From positions 1 to 21,718 of the forward strand of contig DXBS01000060.1 in assembly GCA_019116405.1 (NCBI GenBank): DNA of 21,718 nucleotides. Direction: 5' to 3'. This stretch comes from Candidatus Gallimonas intestinigallinarum. GTDB lineage: Bacteria > Bacillota_A > Clostridia > Christensenellales > Borkfalkiaceae. A program made the position numbers and the translations under genes. The notes below the pieces were generated by a model. That model was not told the origin of the DNA, made no database searches, and worked only from the letters and a program-made list of their open reading frames with translations. Each line of letters starts with the position of its first letter. Position 1 is the first letter of the stretch. This document shows positions 13,539 to 21,253 of this stretch, in pieces.

Positions 13539-15932
13539 TCAGGATGTATAGATCGATTGCATCTGCGCGACGTACAGGCTTGTGATCGTCACACTCTCGC
13601 CGAAAACTTCCAGCCCCATGCTGTTGCGGTCGGTCGGATATACGCGCGCCGTGACGGCCTTGCTGTCATTGAAGAACCCTTCGATGAGGGAACGATCCAT
13701 ATAAAACTCCATCGTCAGCGTGCCGTCCTCGTTGAGCACAAAGGTGTCGTTGAAGTAGCCGTAGATGTTCTGATCGCCCGCAAACGTGGTCACGACGCCC
13801 AATCGCTGCGTTGCGGCATTGTAGTAGTACTCCGTGTACTCGCCTTCACCATTGGTGCGAAGATACATCCCGAAGCGAGGCGCGGCGCCTGCGTCGACGC
13901 GGAAAGTGATCTTAACGTGCAGCATATCCCCTTTCACGTCGGAGAGCACCTCATTCGCCGCGGCGACGGTCATCTCGCCCGTCTCATCGACATAGACTTC
14001 GCTCTCGTACTCCTCCAGCGCATCTACAGGGCGTATGCACGCCTGCGCGCCGTCGTCGCTAAAATAGATCTCGCGCGCAAGTCCGGCGGTATGCGCCCAT
14101 CCTGAAGAAATCTGGTCGTTTGCGAGGCGCTGATCCTGCATGATAGAGAACATGTACCACTTTCCGCTGACGGGATCACGGAACGCGCTCGGGCCGGTAA
14201 AGACGTTGTTGCCGTAGTCCAGGCGGCGCGGTTCGCCAAAGCCCGTCTCGGGGATGAAGCGCTCGCCGTCAAAGTCGCCGAGAAGATAGTAAATATCGTT
14301 GTCCGCTCTGTCCGCGGGCGCGGGCGAGAATACGAAGAACCACTTTTGTATCGTTCCCGCCTCGTTTTCAATGGGAAAGAGCACGGGAAGTTCCCACGTT
14401 TCGCCGTACATGGCGGGCTGGTTGGGCATGGTGTAGAGCTGCCCTTTGTAGTCCCAGTTGTGGAAGTAGTCGGTCTTGGTGCTGTCCGTCGTATACAGCA
14501 GCGCCGTGCCGCCCGCGGAACTTGTGGAAGCGGAGCAGATGAGCATATACCACGTCGTCACGCCGCCCTCTGTCTCCTGATAGACGTACGCATCGCGGAA
14601 ATCGCCGCTTCTGCCCTGCCCGCTCTGCTGCTTGACGGCATACTCCTCGTCCACCACCCATTCGGTGAGGTTGGGATCGGAGAGGTCCTTGGGGCGGGCG
14701 ATGCCGATATTCTGATTGCCGACCAGTCCGTCGCCCGAGGACGCCCAGCTGTCATTGCCCGCCGTGAAGAAGAGCACGGGAGAGCCGTCCACGTCGTATG
14801 CCGCGCCGCCCGACCAAATGCCGTCCGGCGCGATCGTCCCCGCCGTGGGCGTGATGACCTCCTTGAGCGGCGTCCAGTTGACCATGTCGTCCGAGACGAG
14901 GTGCCCCCAGCAGATATTCCTGAAATAGGGACCGTTGATATTGAACTGGAAGAAGAGATGATACTTCCCGTTGTAATAGAAGGGCGCGTGCGGCTCGTTC
15001 ATCCAGTGCTGGTAAGGGCCGCCGTGATACTGCGGTTTGTGATAGTCCTCTGTGAGGATATTTTGCAGCCAGATATCCTCAAAGGTGATCTCGGGAAGCT
15101 CCCCGTCCACCAGAGCCGATTGGTACTGACTGCGGATATCCTCCGCGCTCACCGCCGTATTGTAGAGTTTGACTTCGTCGATGAGCCCGGAGTGCATGTT
15201 GCACGTCGCAGAGCCGACGGTGTTGCTGTCGCTGTTTCTGCCGATATACAGCCATGTCGGGCATGCTTCGATGGCGGCGCCCTCGTACACGGTGCGCGTT
15301 GTGATCTGCTCGCCGTTGAGGTACATTGCCATCGTGCCCGTCGCGCCGTCAAACGTGGCAGCGACGTGATTCCACTCATACTTGGTCAGCGGATGCCCGT
15401 CGTCCCAAAGCTTGATAAACCTATCGCCGATGCCGACCTGGAAGCTCCATGCGCCGTGGCGGTGATAGCCGAGCAGCACGCCAGCGTTGCCCGCCTCGTC
15501 ATACTGACTGACGATGGCGGTGAGATACTCCGTGCCGTTCTCTGCGGCATTGGGATCGTCCCACTCGAACATGCGGGGCGCGACCCAGGCAGAGACTGTG
15601 AACGAACTGCCGGAGAGGACGATATCGTCCTCGCTGTAACGGATATAGTTAGAGTAGCCGTCCATCAGAAGGGACCCGCCCGAAACGCCGGTGTCCCGCC
15701 ACTGCGGATCCTGCGGCTCGTCCTGATAGACGGGATCGTTGAACACATAGCGCAGCTCCTCGTCCTCCAGGTGTCCGGAACTGTCGGTGACGACCGTCCC
15801 TGCGCCCTCATCAAAGGCCAGGTGGAGCATGAGGCTGTCCGCATTGGGATCCCCGCCGCCGCACGCGGCAAGCCCTGCGCACATTGTTGCGGCACAGGCG
15901 ATCGTTGTAATCGCCAAAATGGTACGTTTCAT
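13539..15932 (-). CDS. Surface lipoprotein: LamG-like domain plus GH32 fructanase, 797 aa
   Basis: Signal peptide with lipobox LAAC (Cys24) predicts attachment outside the cell. Residues ~33-270 form a concanavalin/LamG-like domain (LHLAFDEGAGTVVTDSSG at the start, FTVSAWV, MAMYLNGEQI, GLIDEVKLYNTAVSAEDI at the end), often a sugar-binding attachment. The GH32 module follows from about 300: HWMNEPHAPFYYNGKYHLFF, WGHLVSDDMVNW, GIWSGGA, GDFRDAYVY and ETWELPVLFP, then a C-terminal beta-sandwich. At the nucleophile position the usual WMNDPNG is WMNEPHA (Glu313). FRDP is FRDA (Asp447 kept), and the acid/base Glu is kept in WELP (Glu514). The expected role is extracellular levan or inulin cleavage, endo or exo unknown. 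GGAGG-like AGGAAAG precedes the start; it begins 15 bp after the permease gene. Confidence 0.85.
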   Translation of the reverse strand: MKRTILAITTIACAATMCAGLAACGGGDPNADSLMLHLAFDEGAGTVVTDSSGHLEDEELRYVFNDPVYQDEPQDPQWRDTGVSGGSLLMDGYSNYIRYSEDDIVLSGSSFTVSAWVAPRMFEWDDPNAAENGTEYLTAIVSQYDEAGNAGVLLGYHRHGAWSFQVGIGDRFIKLWDDGHPLTKYEWNHVAATFDGATGTMAMYLNGEQITTRTVYEGAAIEACPTWLYIGRNSDSNTVGSATCNMHSGLIDEVKLYNTAVSAEDIRSQYQSALVDGELPEITFEDIWLQNILTEDYHKPQYHGGPYQHWMNEPHAPFYYNGKYHLFFQFNINGPYFRNICWGHLVSDDMVNWTPLKEVITPTAGTIAPDGIWSGGAAYDVDGSPVLFFTAGNDSWASSGDGLVGNQNIGIARPKDLSDPNLTEWVVDEEYAVKQQSGQGRSGDFRDAYVYQETEGGVTTWYMLICSASTSSAGGTALLYTTDSTKTDYFHNWDYKGQLYTMPNQPAMYGETWELPVLFPIENEAGTIQKWFFVFSPAPADRADNDIYYLLGDFDGERFIPETGFGEPRRLDYGNNVFTGPSAFRDPVSGKWYMFSIMQDQRLANDQISSGWAHTAGLAREIYFSDDGAQACIRPVDALEEYESEVYVDETGEMTVAAANEVLSDVKGDMLHVKITFRVDAGAAPRFGMYLRTNGEGEYTEYYYNAATQRLGVVTTFAGDQNIYGYFNDTFVLNEDGTLTMEFYMDRSLIEGFFNDSKAVTARVYPTDRNSMGLEVFGESVTITSLYVAQMQSIYTS

Positions 15933-15947
15933 CGCTTTCCTCCCTTC

Positions 15948-16877
15948 TTATTTCAGACCCGAGAAGGACACGCCTTCCACAATATAGCGCTGGCAGAAGA
16001 TGTAGACGATCGCAATGGGGATCGTCGAGACCGTGAGCGCCGCCATGACCATGGAGAGGTCTTTGGGGTTATATGTATTGACGAGCTGCAAAAAGGCCTG
16101 CAGGGGCTTTTGCTGTGCCTGCGGGAACATGAGGTCGGCAAACACGTATTCGTTCCATGCGCCCATGAAGGTGAAGATCGCGACCGTCGCAAAGATCGCC
16201 TTGGCAAGCGGCATGATGATGACGAAATACGTCCTGACTTTGCCGGCGCCGTCGATCTCCGCCGCCTCCTCCAGTTCCTTGGGCATCCCCATAAAGTACT
16301 GGCGGAACATGAAGATATAGAACGCGCTCACGATGCCGGGCAGAAGATAGCCGGCAACGCGTGCCGTAGAACTCGACAGCAGCCCCAGGTGGCTCAATAT
16401 GACGTACTGCGGCACAATGGAAGTTTCCACGGGCACGATGATGAGCAGAATGATGATGGTCGTCAGCACGTTGCTGCCCGGGAACTCGAGGCGCGCCAGC
16501 GCATAGCCCGCAATGGAGTTGACAAGCAGCACGCCTGCGACGGTCACGGCACAGTAGAAGATACTGTTGAGGATCGCCGTGCCGAAGTAGTCAAAGGAGT
16601 TGAACAGATTGACGTACGAGGTGAACCACTCGCCGACATTCCATGTACTGGGCAGGAAGGTCATAAAGGAGTCAAGCTGTTCATAGATGACCGTCTGGGG
16701 CTTGAACGAGGAGATGACCATCCACCAGATGGGGAAGAGAAAGAGCACGCAGAGAACTGTCAGCCCGATCCACTTGCACATGCTCACCGTCACACGCGCA
16801 GGCGTCAGCGGCTTATGATGCTTTTTTGGTTTATGTACGGGGGCGCTGTGCCCCACTGTCTTTTGAATTTTTTCCAT
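15948..16877 (-). CDS. Carbohydrate ABC transporter permease, MalG type (CUT1), 309 aa
   Basis: Inner-membrane subunit of a sugar importer. After a Lys/His-rich N-terminal tail (to about residue 35), six hydrophobic segments follow, starting with WIGLTVLCVLFLFPIWWMVI and ending with TIPIAIVYIFCQRYIVEGVS. The EAA loop that contacts the ATPase is EEAAEIDGAGKVRTYFVIIMP. NEYVFADLMF and the GVSFSGLK C-terminus are typical of MalG-like proteins. GGAGG lies just upstream of the ATG and the partner permease ends 10 bp before. Function is import of oligosaccharides bound by the lipoprotein encoded at the operon's start; fructo-oligosaccharides are inferred from the GH32 genes. No ATPase gene lies in the operon. 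Confidence 0.93.
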   Translation of the reverse strand: MEKIQKTVGHSAPVHKPKKHHKPLTPARVTVSMCKWIGLTVLCVLFLFPIWWMVISSFKPQTVIYEQLDSFMTFLPSTWNVGEWFTSYVNLFNSFDYFGTAILNSIFYCAVTVAGVLLVNSIAGYALARLEFPGSNVLTTIIILLIIVPVETSIVPQYVILSHLGLLSSSTARVAGYLLPGIVSAFYIFMFRQYFMGMPKELEEAAEIDGAGKVRTYFVIIMPLAKAIFATVAIFTFMGAWNEYVFADLMFPQAQQKPLQAFLQLVNTYNPKDLSMVMAALTVSTIPIAIVYIFCQRYIVEGVSFSGLK

Positions 16878-16887
16878 ACCGTCCTCC

Positions 16888-17910
16888 TCAGTCCTTGACG
16901 TCCATCACTTTGCGCAGTGTCAGGGCGATCACCGACATGAAGATGGTGTAGATCATGGCGATTGCACTGGAATACCCGACGTCGCGGAAGGTGATGCCCT
17001 GCTGATAAATGTAGTACGACATCGTCATCGTGCCGTCCTCAGGGCCGCCCTGCGTCATGATCATCGGCTGGGTGATCAGGCGGAAAGCGCCGATCAGCAT
17101 CGTGATGAGCACGAACGAGAACGTGGGCAGGATATTGGGAATGGTGATATAGAAGAATCTTTGCGTGGCGTTTGCCCCGTCCAGGGATGCCGCCTCGTAA
17201 ATTTCGGGCTGGATATTTTTGAGTCCCGAGAGGAAGATGAGCATCTGATAGCCCGCGCCCTGCCAGATCGAAATGAAGATGATGATCCCCATTGCCTGTC
17301 CCGGATCGTCGAGAAAGGGCTGCTCACCGATGCCGAGCTTGATAAGAATGGCGTTGATAAGTCCGTCCTGTTCAAAGAGGTTGCCCCACAGGAAGGAAGT
17401 CACTGCCAACGAGAGCATGACGGGCACGAAGAACGCCCAGCGGAAAAAGGTATTTGCCTTGATCTTCGCGTTGAGGATGAGCGCAAGCCCGAGGGCGACG
17501 CACAGCTGCACAGGCACCGTAATGACGACGAACACCATTGTATTCCCGAAGGCGTTCCACAAAAATCCGTCGTTGAACGCCTTGATAAACTGGTCAAGCC
17601 CGACAAAATGCACCTCATCCAGCCGCAGCAGGTATGCATCCGTAAAGGAATACGAGAGCGATATCACGATGGGCGCGATGACAAAGATGCACCCGAGTAC
17701 CAACGCGGGCAGGACAAAGCAGAGCCCGACGATGGTGTTGTCCTTTTTATAGGTCTTTCCGAACAAAGTATAATATCTGCTCCTGCGGCGCCGCGGTTTT
17801 CCGCCGCCCGGAGCCGCAACTGCGCCTCCAGCTGCGGGCAAAGCATCCGCGAACGTCACCTCTGCAGGCGCTCCCGCCGAGGCCTCCTCTTTTTCATAGA
17901 CATGTTCCAT
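16888..17910 (-). CDS. Carbohydrate ABC transporter permease, MalF type (CUT1), 340 aa
   Basis: Partner permease. A disordered Ala/Gly/Pro-rich N-terminal tail with an RRRRS basic patch (to about 45) is followed by the membrane part beginning VGLCFVLPALVLGCIFVIAP. The EAA loop EIYEAASLDGANATQRFFYI, QPMIMTQGGP (a MalF/UgpA-type periplasmic loop) and a final KVMDVKD confirm the family. The start at 17910 is chosen over the upstream ATG at 17937, which overlaps the binding-protein stop codon, because AAGGGGAG lies 4-5 nt before it. The unusually long tail is shared in style with the other permease and may be lineage-specific. Second gene of the fructan operon. Confidence 0.93.
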   Translation of the reverse strand: MEHVYEKEEASAGAPAEVTFADALPAAGGAVAAPGGGKPRRRRSRYYTLFGKTYKKDNTIVGLCFVLPALVLGCIFVIAPIVISLSYSFTDAYLLRLDEVHFVGLDQFIKAFNDGFLWNAFGNTMVFVVITVPVQLCVALGLALILNAKIKANTFFRWAFFVPVMLSLAVTSFLWGNLFEQDGLINAILIKLGIGEQPFLDDPGQAMGIIIFISIWQGAGYQMLIFLSGLKNIQPEIYEAASLDGANATQRFFYITIPNILPTFSFVLITMLIGAFRLITQPMIMTQGGPEDGTMTMSYYIYQQGITFRDVGYSSAIAMIYTIFMSVIALTLRKVMDVKD

Positions 17911-17933
17911 AGTTCTCCCCTTATCCGGTGATA

Positions 17934-19283
17934 TCAACGATCAACCGACTGCGCCTTTTCAAGCACATAGTCAGCAAGCGGCTGGCTGCCCGTCTGCGTC
18001 TTGATGAAGGCGATGATGTCTCTGTACGCCACGCTCAGACGGGGATAGTTGACCATCTTGGGACGGGGCGTTGCCGTCTCCAGCAAAAGCTGCGAGAGGG
18101 AGTGCAGCGGGCCTTCCTCGGTGAACTCCTCCATGGAACTGAGCACGGATTTATGCGTCGGGAATGTGCCGATATCGTTAAAGAACATTTCGCTCGCGTG
18201 TGCGCCGGTCAGGAACTTGATGACCTGCGTCGCCGCATCCACGTCGTCCGCATCGCGCGTCACGCCAAAGCCCCAAGTGCCGCAGGGGGTCGCGACCGTC
18301 CCCTTGGTGCCGTCCTCCGCTTCATAGACGGGGAAGGGCATGATATCATAGTTGTCCTCAAATTCGGGATACTCCTGACTGATGGAGTTGATCAGCCAGG
18401 GGCCATAGACCTCAAATGCCGCATCTCCCTGCGGGAAGGCAAGAGCATTATTGCCCTCCTCCATATAGTCTCCCTTGCGGGCAAACAGATCGTTCATCTG
18501 ATTGAGCCCGTTCATGGCAGCCTCACCGCTCAGATAGCCCGTCACCTGCTCATTGGGACCGAAGAACTGCCCGCCCGCACTGTAGACCACGGGGGAATAA
18601 AGATACATTGCGCCCTCGTCGCCGCCAAAGCCGATATTGGCGCGCAGACGATAGGGCGTCGTGCCGTCTATGTCATTCTGCGCTTTGAGCGCCTCCATAG
18701 CCTCTTCCAAGTCCTTCCAGCTCCAGGGGTTTTCGATCGTGCCAAAGGGCTTTTCCGCCGTGCCGTAGCCCACCGACTCCAGCGCGGTCTTATTGTAATA
18801 CAGGCCGCCGGGCGTATCCATACCGGAGAGCGCATAGAGACTTCCCTCATAGGTAGATTGCTCGATGACGCTGTCGACATAGTCGGCACGCTCATCTGCC
18901 GTGACATAGTCGTCGATCGGGACAATGAGTTCGTCGTTGGCATATGCCGTGATATCGCCCGCATCCACGGCAACGACGTCCGGAAGTCCGCCAGAGAGGA
19001 TCTCGCCGTTGATCGCGGTGTCCAGCGTCTCCACCGTGCCCTTGAACTCAATGCGCATGACGATATCGCGCCCGTCCTCAGTCACATAGTCCGCCTCATT
19101 GAATTCGTCCATCAGAGCGCGGTACGTTCTACCCTCCGGCTCCGCCTCCGACTTATGCAGCCATACAGTAATGTACTTGGTGGTTGCAGTATCCTGTTCC
19201 CCTTCTCCGCCGCATGCGGTCATGCCGACACAGGTAACCCCCATCAGTCCCGCAAGCGTAAGTGCAATCAGCCCTTTCTTCAT
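17934..19283 (-). CDS. Sugar ABC transporter substrate-binding lipoprotein (CUT1), 449 aa
   Basis: Family 1 extracellular solute-binding protein. Signal peptide with lipobox MTAC (Cys24) anchors it outside the membrane. Family landmarks include YITVWLHKSEAEPEGRTY, GLPDVVAVDAGDITAYA, PIDDYV, ALSGMDTPGGLYYNK, ENPWSWKDLEEAM, GDAAFEVYGPWLIN and TPCGTWGFGVTRDA. Aromatic residues suitable for sugar stacking are present, but ligand identity is not readable. GGAGGGG lies 4 nt before the ATG. First gene of the operon, about 80 nt downstream of the predicted transcription start, with two LacI-type operators in the leader. A fructo-oligosaccharide ligand is inferred from the GH32 enzymes and fructokinase. 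Confidence 0.93.
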   Translation of the reverse strand: MKKGLIALTLAGLMGVTCVGMTACGGEGEQDTATTKYITVWLHKSEAEPEGRTYRALMDEFNEADYVTEDGRDIVMRIEFKGTVETLDTAINGEILSGGLPDVVAVDAGDITAYANDELIVPIDDYVTADERADYVDSVIEQSTYEGSLYALSGMDTPGGLYYNKTALESVGYGTAEKPFGTIENPWSWKDLEEAMEALKAQNDIDGTTPYRLRANIGFGGDEGAMYLYSPVVYSAGGQFFGPNEQVTGYLSGEAAMNGLNQMNDLFARKGDYMEEGNNALAFPQGDAAFEVYGPWLINSISQEYPEFEDNYDIMPFPVYEAEDGTKGTVATPCGTWGFGVTRDADDVDAATQVIKFLTGAHASEMFFNDIGTFPTHKSVLSSMEEFTEEGPLHSLSQLLLETATPRPKMVNYPRLSVAYRDIIAFIKTQTGSQPLADYVLEKAQSVDR

Positions 19284-19315
19284 CTTGCCCCTCCAGAATC
19301 ATATATTTTTTGCAG

Positions 19316-19329
19316 TGGGAACGTTTCCA
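19316..19329. promoter_or_regulatory. LacI-type operator O2 in the leader of the fructan operon
   Basis: TGGGAACGTTTCCA, a 14-bp palindrome with one asymmetric position, about 35-50 nt downstream of the predicted start. It also matches the CcpA cre pattern TGNAANCGNTTNCA at 13 of 14 positions, so CcpA binding is an alternative or additional reading. Confidence 0.65.
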
Positions 19330-19347
19330 TTTCGTTGAAAAAATAAA

Positions 19348-19363
19348 TTGGAAACATTTCCAA
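19348..19363. promoter_or_regulatory. LacI-type operator O1 at the start of the fructan operon
   Basis: TTGGAAACATTTCCAA, a 16-bp inverted repeat (TTGGAAA/TTTCCAA around CA) located right at the predicted transcription start. Its centre is 33 bp from that of O2, about three helical turns, so two repressor dimers would lie on the same face of the DNA. Confidence 0.7.
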
Positions 19364-19371
19364 CCGTCTAT

Positions 19372-19400
19372 ACTATACACCATACATGGATTCCTGTCAA
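19372..19400 (-). promoter_or_regulatory. Sigma-A promoter of the fructan operon
   Basis: TTGACA (19395-19400), 17-nt spacer, TATAGT (19372-19377). Drives the binding-protein gene and presumably the five genes behind it, as gaps between them are 10-50 bp with no clear terminator. Confidence 0.8.
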
Positions 19401-19403
19401 GAG

Positions 19404-19433
19404 TTTTTCATAAAATTTTTCATAAAATTTTTC
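19404..19433. repeat. AT-rich 12-bp tandem repeat upstream of the -35 box
   Basis: TTTTTCATAAAA occurs twice in tandem plus a third partial copy TTTTTC. It lies 3 bp beyond the -35 element, where an UP element would sit; its A/T runs fit alpha-subunit contacts. Whether it serves that role is inference. Confidence 0.6.
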
Positions 19434-19460
19434 TTTTTTTTCCGAATCATAAAGGAAACG

Positions 19461-19640
19461 CGATACATTGTGACGGCAAAGCTGCAGGAGTCAAAGCTCC
19501 TGCTCGCCTATTCCGACCGCCCTCTTTCGGAGATCAGCAACTTTTTCTTCTTTTCCAGCCAATCGTACTTTCAGAACCTGTTCAAAAGACAATTCGGCAT
19601 CACTCCGCTCGCATACCGCAAACGGCATCACAAAGAGTAA
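19461..19640 (+). pseudogene. C-terminal remnant of an AraC-family regulator
   Basis: About 59 codons ending at TAA read as the last part of an AraC/XylS DNA-binding domain: YIVTAKLQESKLLLAYSDRP then LSEISNFFFFSSQSYFQNLF and KRQFGITPLAYRKRH. The SSQSYF recognition helix and the GITPLAYR ending are diagnostic. The first HTH start and the whole ligand-binding domain (normally 200 or more residues) are missing. The frame is open back to an ATG at 19386, but that portion is an artefactual Phe/Lys run from the AT-rich promoter DNA and that ATG lies inside the oppositely oriented promoter. It is probably not expressed as a regulator. It may be the relic of an earlier sugar-responsive activator of the neighbouring operon. 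Confidence 0.8.
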
Positions 19641-19669
19641 CGACTTTATCCCCTCTTTTGCCGCCGCAC

Positions 19670-19690
19670 AAAAAAATACGAGGTTTCCTC
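19670..19690 (-). terminator. Possible weak terminator of dinB
   Basis: On the minus strand GAGG-AAA-CCTC is followed by GTA and seven T, 9 bp after the dinB stop. The 4-bp stem is short, so this is only a candidate. Confidence 0.3.
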
Positions 19691-19698
19691 CGGACTTT

Positions 19699-20943
19699 TT
19701 ACTCCTCCTCGGAGCCGGCGGGACGGATGATATGCTCGCCCTTGATGTCCATTTCGCTGAAATGTGCGTCGCGCAGCACGGTCGCGCGCTTGAGCGCATT
19801 GCTGCCGTACTTTTCCCGCATCGCATTGACGGCGGCGTCCAGGCGCTCCGACTTCTTCTCCCGCGCGTCCTCCTCAAACAGCGTGAGCTGCTCGGCGTTT
19901 CCCACAAAATCGCACACCGCCACGCCGAGTGCGCGGACGGGATGCCGCCAGGAATAGAGCGAGCGGAAGAGTTCGAAGGCAAAATCGGCGATCCCCTGCG
20001 CGCTGCGGGTGGGAACGGGCGGTCTGCCCTGTTTGCCGAAGCGGCGCAGCTGGTTATCCACAATGCTCACCTTGACCGTCTGCGCCCGCCCCACGCCCTT
20101 TTGCGCGACGCGCGCCGCGACGCTCTCCGCAAGCATATAAAGCAGCATTCTGACGTCCTCCTCCGTGGTGAGATCGCGATAGCTCGTCAGGCTGTTGCCG
20201 ATGCTCTTGATCTCCCGCTGCGTGCCCTCTATGGCGACGGGCGCATCGTCCCAGCCGTTGGCATAGGCATGCAGGACGCTTCCCCACTTGCCCAGTTCGG
20301 CGATGAGCATACTCACGTCTGCCCGCGCGAGATCGCCGATGGTCGCGATCCCCAACACGGCGAGCCTTTTTGCCGTCGCCTTGCCCACATAGAGCAGGTC
20401 TGCGGCGGGCAGGGTCCACGCCAGCGTCTGATAGTTCTTTTCGTCAATGACGGTCACGGCGTCCGGCTTTTTGAGATCGGAAGCGAGCTTGGCAAAGATC
20501 TTGTTCCAGCTCACCCCCACGCTGACCGTCACGCCGATCTCGCGCTTGACTGCCTCACGGATGGTGTGCGCGATCTGCTCTCCCTCCCCGAAGAGATAGC
20601 GGCTGCCCGTGACGTCCAGCCAGCATTCGTCGATACCGTACGGCTCGATCTGATCGGTATAGCGCGCGTAGATGGCGCGCACCGCCCTGGAGATCCTGAC
20701 ATAGGTCGGAAAATCGGCGGGAACGCTGACGAGGTCGGGACATTTCTTACGCGCCTGCCAGAACGCCTCACCCGTCCTGACGCCCTGCGCCTTGGCGAGC
20801 ATATTTTTGGCGAGCACCACGCCGTGCCTGTCCTCAAAGCTGCCGCACACCGCAACGGGAACATCCCGCAGTTCGGGGCGGCGCAGGCACTCCACGGAGG
20901 CGTAGAAATTATTCAGATCACTGTGCAGAATGCAACGTTTCAT
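19699..20943 (-). CDS. dinB: DNA polymerase IV, Y-family translesion polymerase, 414 aa
   Basis: Copies damaged DNA past lesions. Catalytic residues are visible: Asp9 in HSDLNNFYASVE (with the steric-gate region FYAS) and Asp105-Glu106 in PYGIDECWLDVTGS. SVGVSWNKIFAKLASDLKKP is the usual palm motif. The little-finger domain follows, and QLTLF at 352-356 is a clear beta-clamp binding motif. Near the C-terminus AVNAMREKYGSNALKRA matches the conserved end of Firmicutes homologues. It is translated from an ATG overlapping the TGA of the upstream small gene (ATGA). It probably belongs to the SOS regulon, as a DinR/LexA box overlaps the shared promoter. Length is normal. Confidence 0.95.
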   Translation of the reverse strand: MKRCILHSDLNNFYASVECLRRPELRDVPVAVCGSFEDRHGVVLAKNMLAKAQGVRTGEAFWQARKKCPDLVSVPADFPTYVRISRAVRAIYARYTDQIEPYGIDECWLDVTGSRYLFGEGEQIAHTIREAVKREIGVTVSVGVSWNKIFAKLASDLKKPDAVTVIDEKNYQTLAWTLPAADLLYVGKATAKRLAVLGIATIGDLARADVSMLIAELGKWGSVLHAYANGWDDAPVAIEGTQREIKSIGNSLTSYRDLTTEEDVRMLLYMLAESVAARVAQKGVGRAQTVKVSIVDNQLRRFGKQGRPPVPTRSAQGIADFAFELFRSLYSWRHPVRALGVAVCDFVGNAEQLTLFEEDAREKKSERLDAAVNAMREKYGSNALKRATVLRDAHFSEMDIKGEHIIRPAGSEEE

Positions 20944-21188
20944 TGACTCACCTCAACAAACCAGCGCATGCGCTCCGGCTCAAAATAGAGAAACTTTTCC
21001 CTCCCGCCGATGATACAGGTATAGCGCACCGGAAGGACGGCGGGAACATGGGAGGGCACGCGCTCGATAAAGCGCACCCGCTCGACGGCATACCGCCGCC
21101 CGTCTGCCCAGATAAGTTCCACGGGACGCATCCCGCCCTCCCCGAAGAAGCGCACCAGCACTTCCACACACACCTTTTTATACGCCAT
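20940..21188 (-). CDS. Small DUF6504-like protein coupled to dinB, 82 aa
   Basis: A short beta-rich protein: VEVLVRFFGEGGMRPVELIW, DGRRYAVERVRFIERV, VRYTCIIGG, KFLYFEPERMRWFVE. The order RPxxxxWxGRRYxVxxV...RxxxV...W resembles DUF6504-type proteins encoded beside Y-family polymerases in other bacteria; function unknown. The stop overlaps the dinB start by 4 bp, so the pair is co-translated. The ATG at 21188 has GGAG only 1 nt away, which is too close for good initiation; a downstream GTG near codon 6-8 preceded by AAAAAGG is a possible true start. A role linked to translesion synthesis is inferred from coupling and SOS control only. Confidence 0.7.
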   Translation of the reverse strand: MAYKKVCVEVLVRFFGEGGMRPVELIWADGRRYAVERVRFIERVPSHVPAVLPVRYTCIIGGREKFLYFEPERMRWFVEVSQ

Positions 21189-21224
21189 ACTCCGAAGTTT
21201 GCGCCGTTTTTCCCCTTCTTATCG

Positions 21225-21253
21225 ATTATAGCACGTCATGCATAAAATGTCAA
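21225..21253 (-). promoter_or_regulatory. Consensus sigma-A promoter of the DUF6504-dinB operon
   Basis: TTGACA (21248-21253), 17-nt spacer, TATAAT (21225-21230): full consensus, as expected for a gene held off by a repressor. Predicted start near 21218, about 30 nt before the first start codon. Confidence 0.85.

Noticed and set aside
14346..16898. An 850-codon open frame on the plus strand, antisense to the GH32 lipoprotein and permease genes
   Set aside because: Its translation is a low-complexity mix rich in Arg, His, Val and Asp typical of the mirror of GC-rich codons. The minus strand carries recognisable families with ribosome sites.
19404..19433. Tandem repeat considered as a CRISPR or attachment site
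   Set aside because: Units are directly adjacent without spacers, very AT-rich and only 12 bp; no recombinase core or cas gene lies near.
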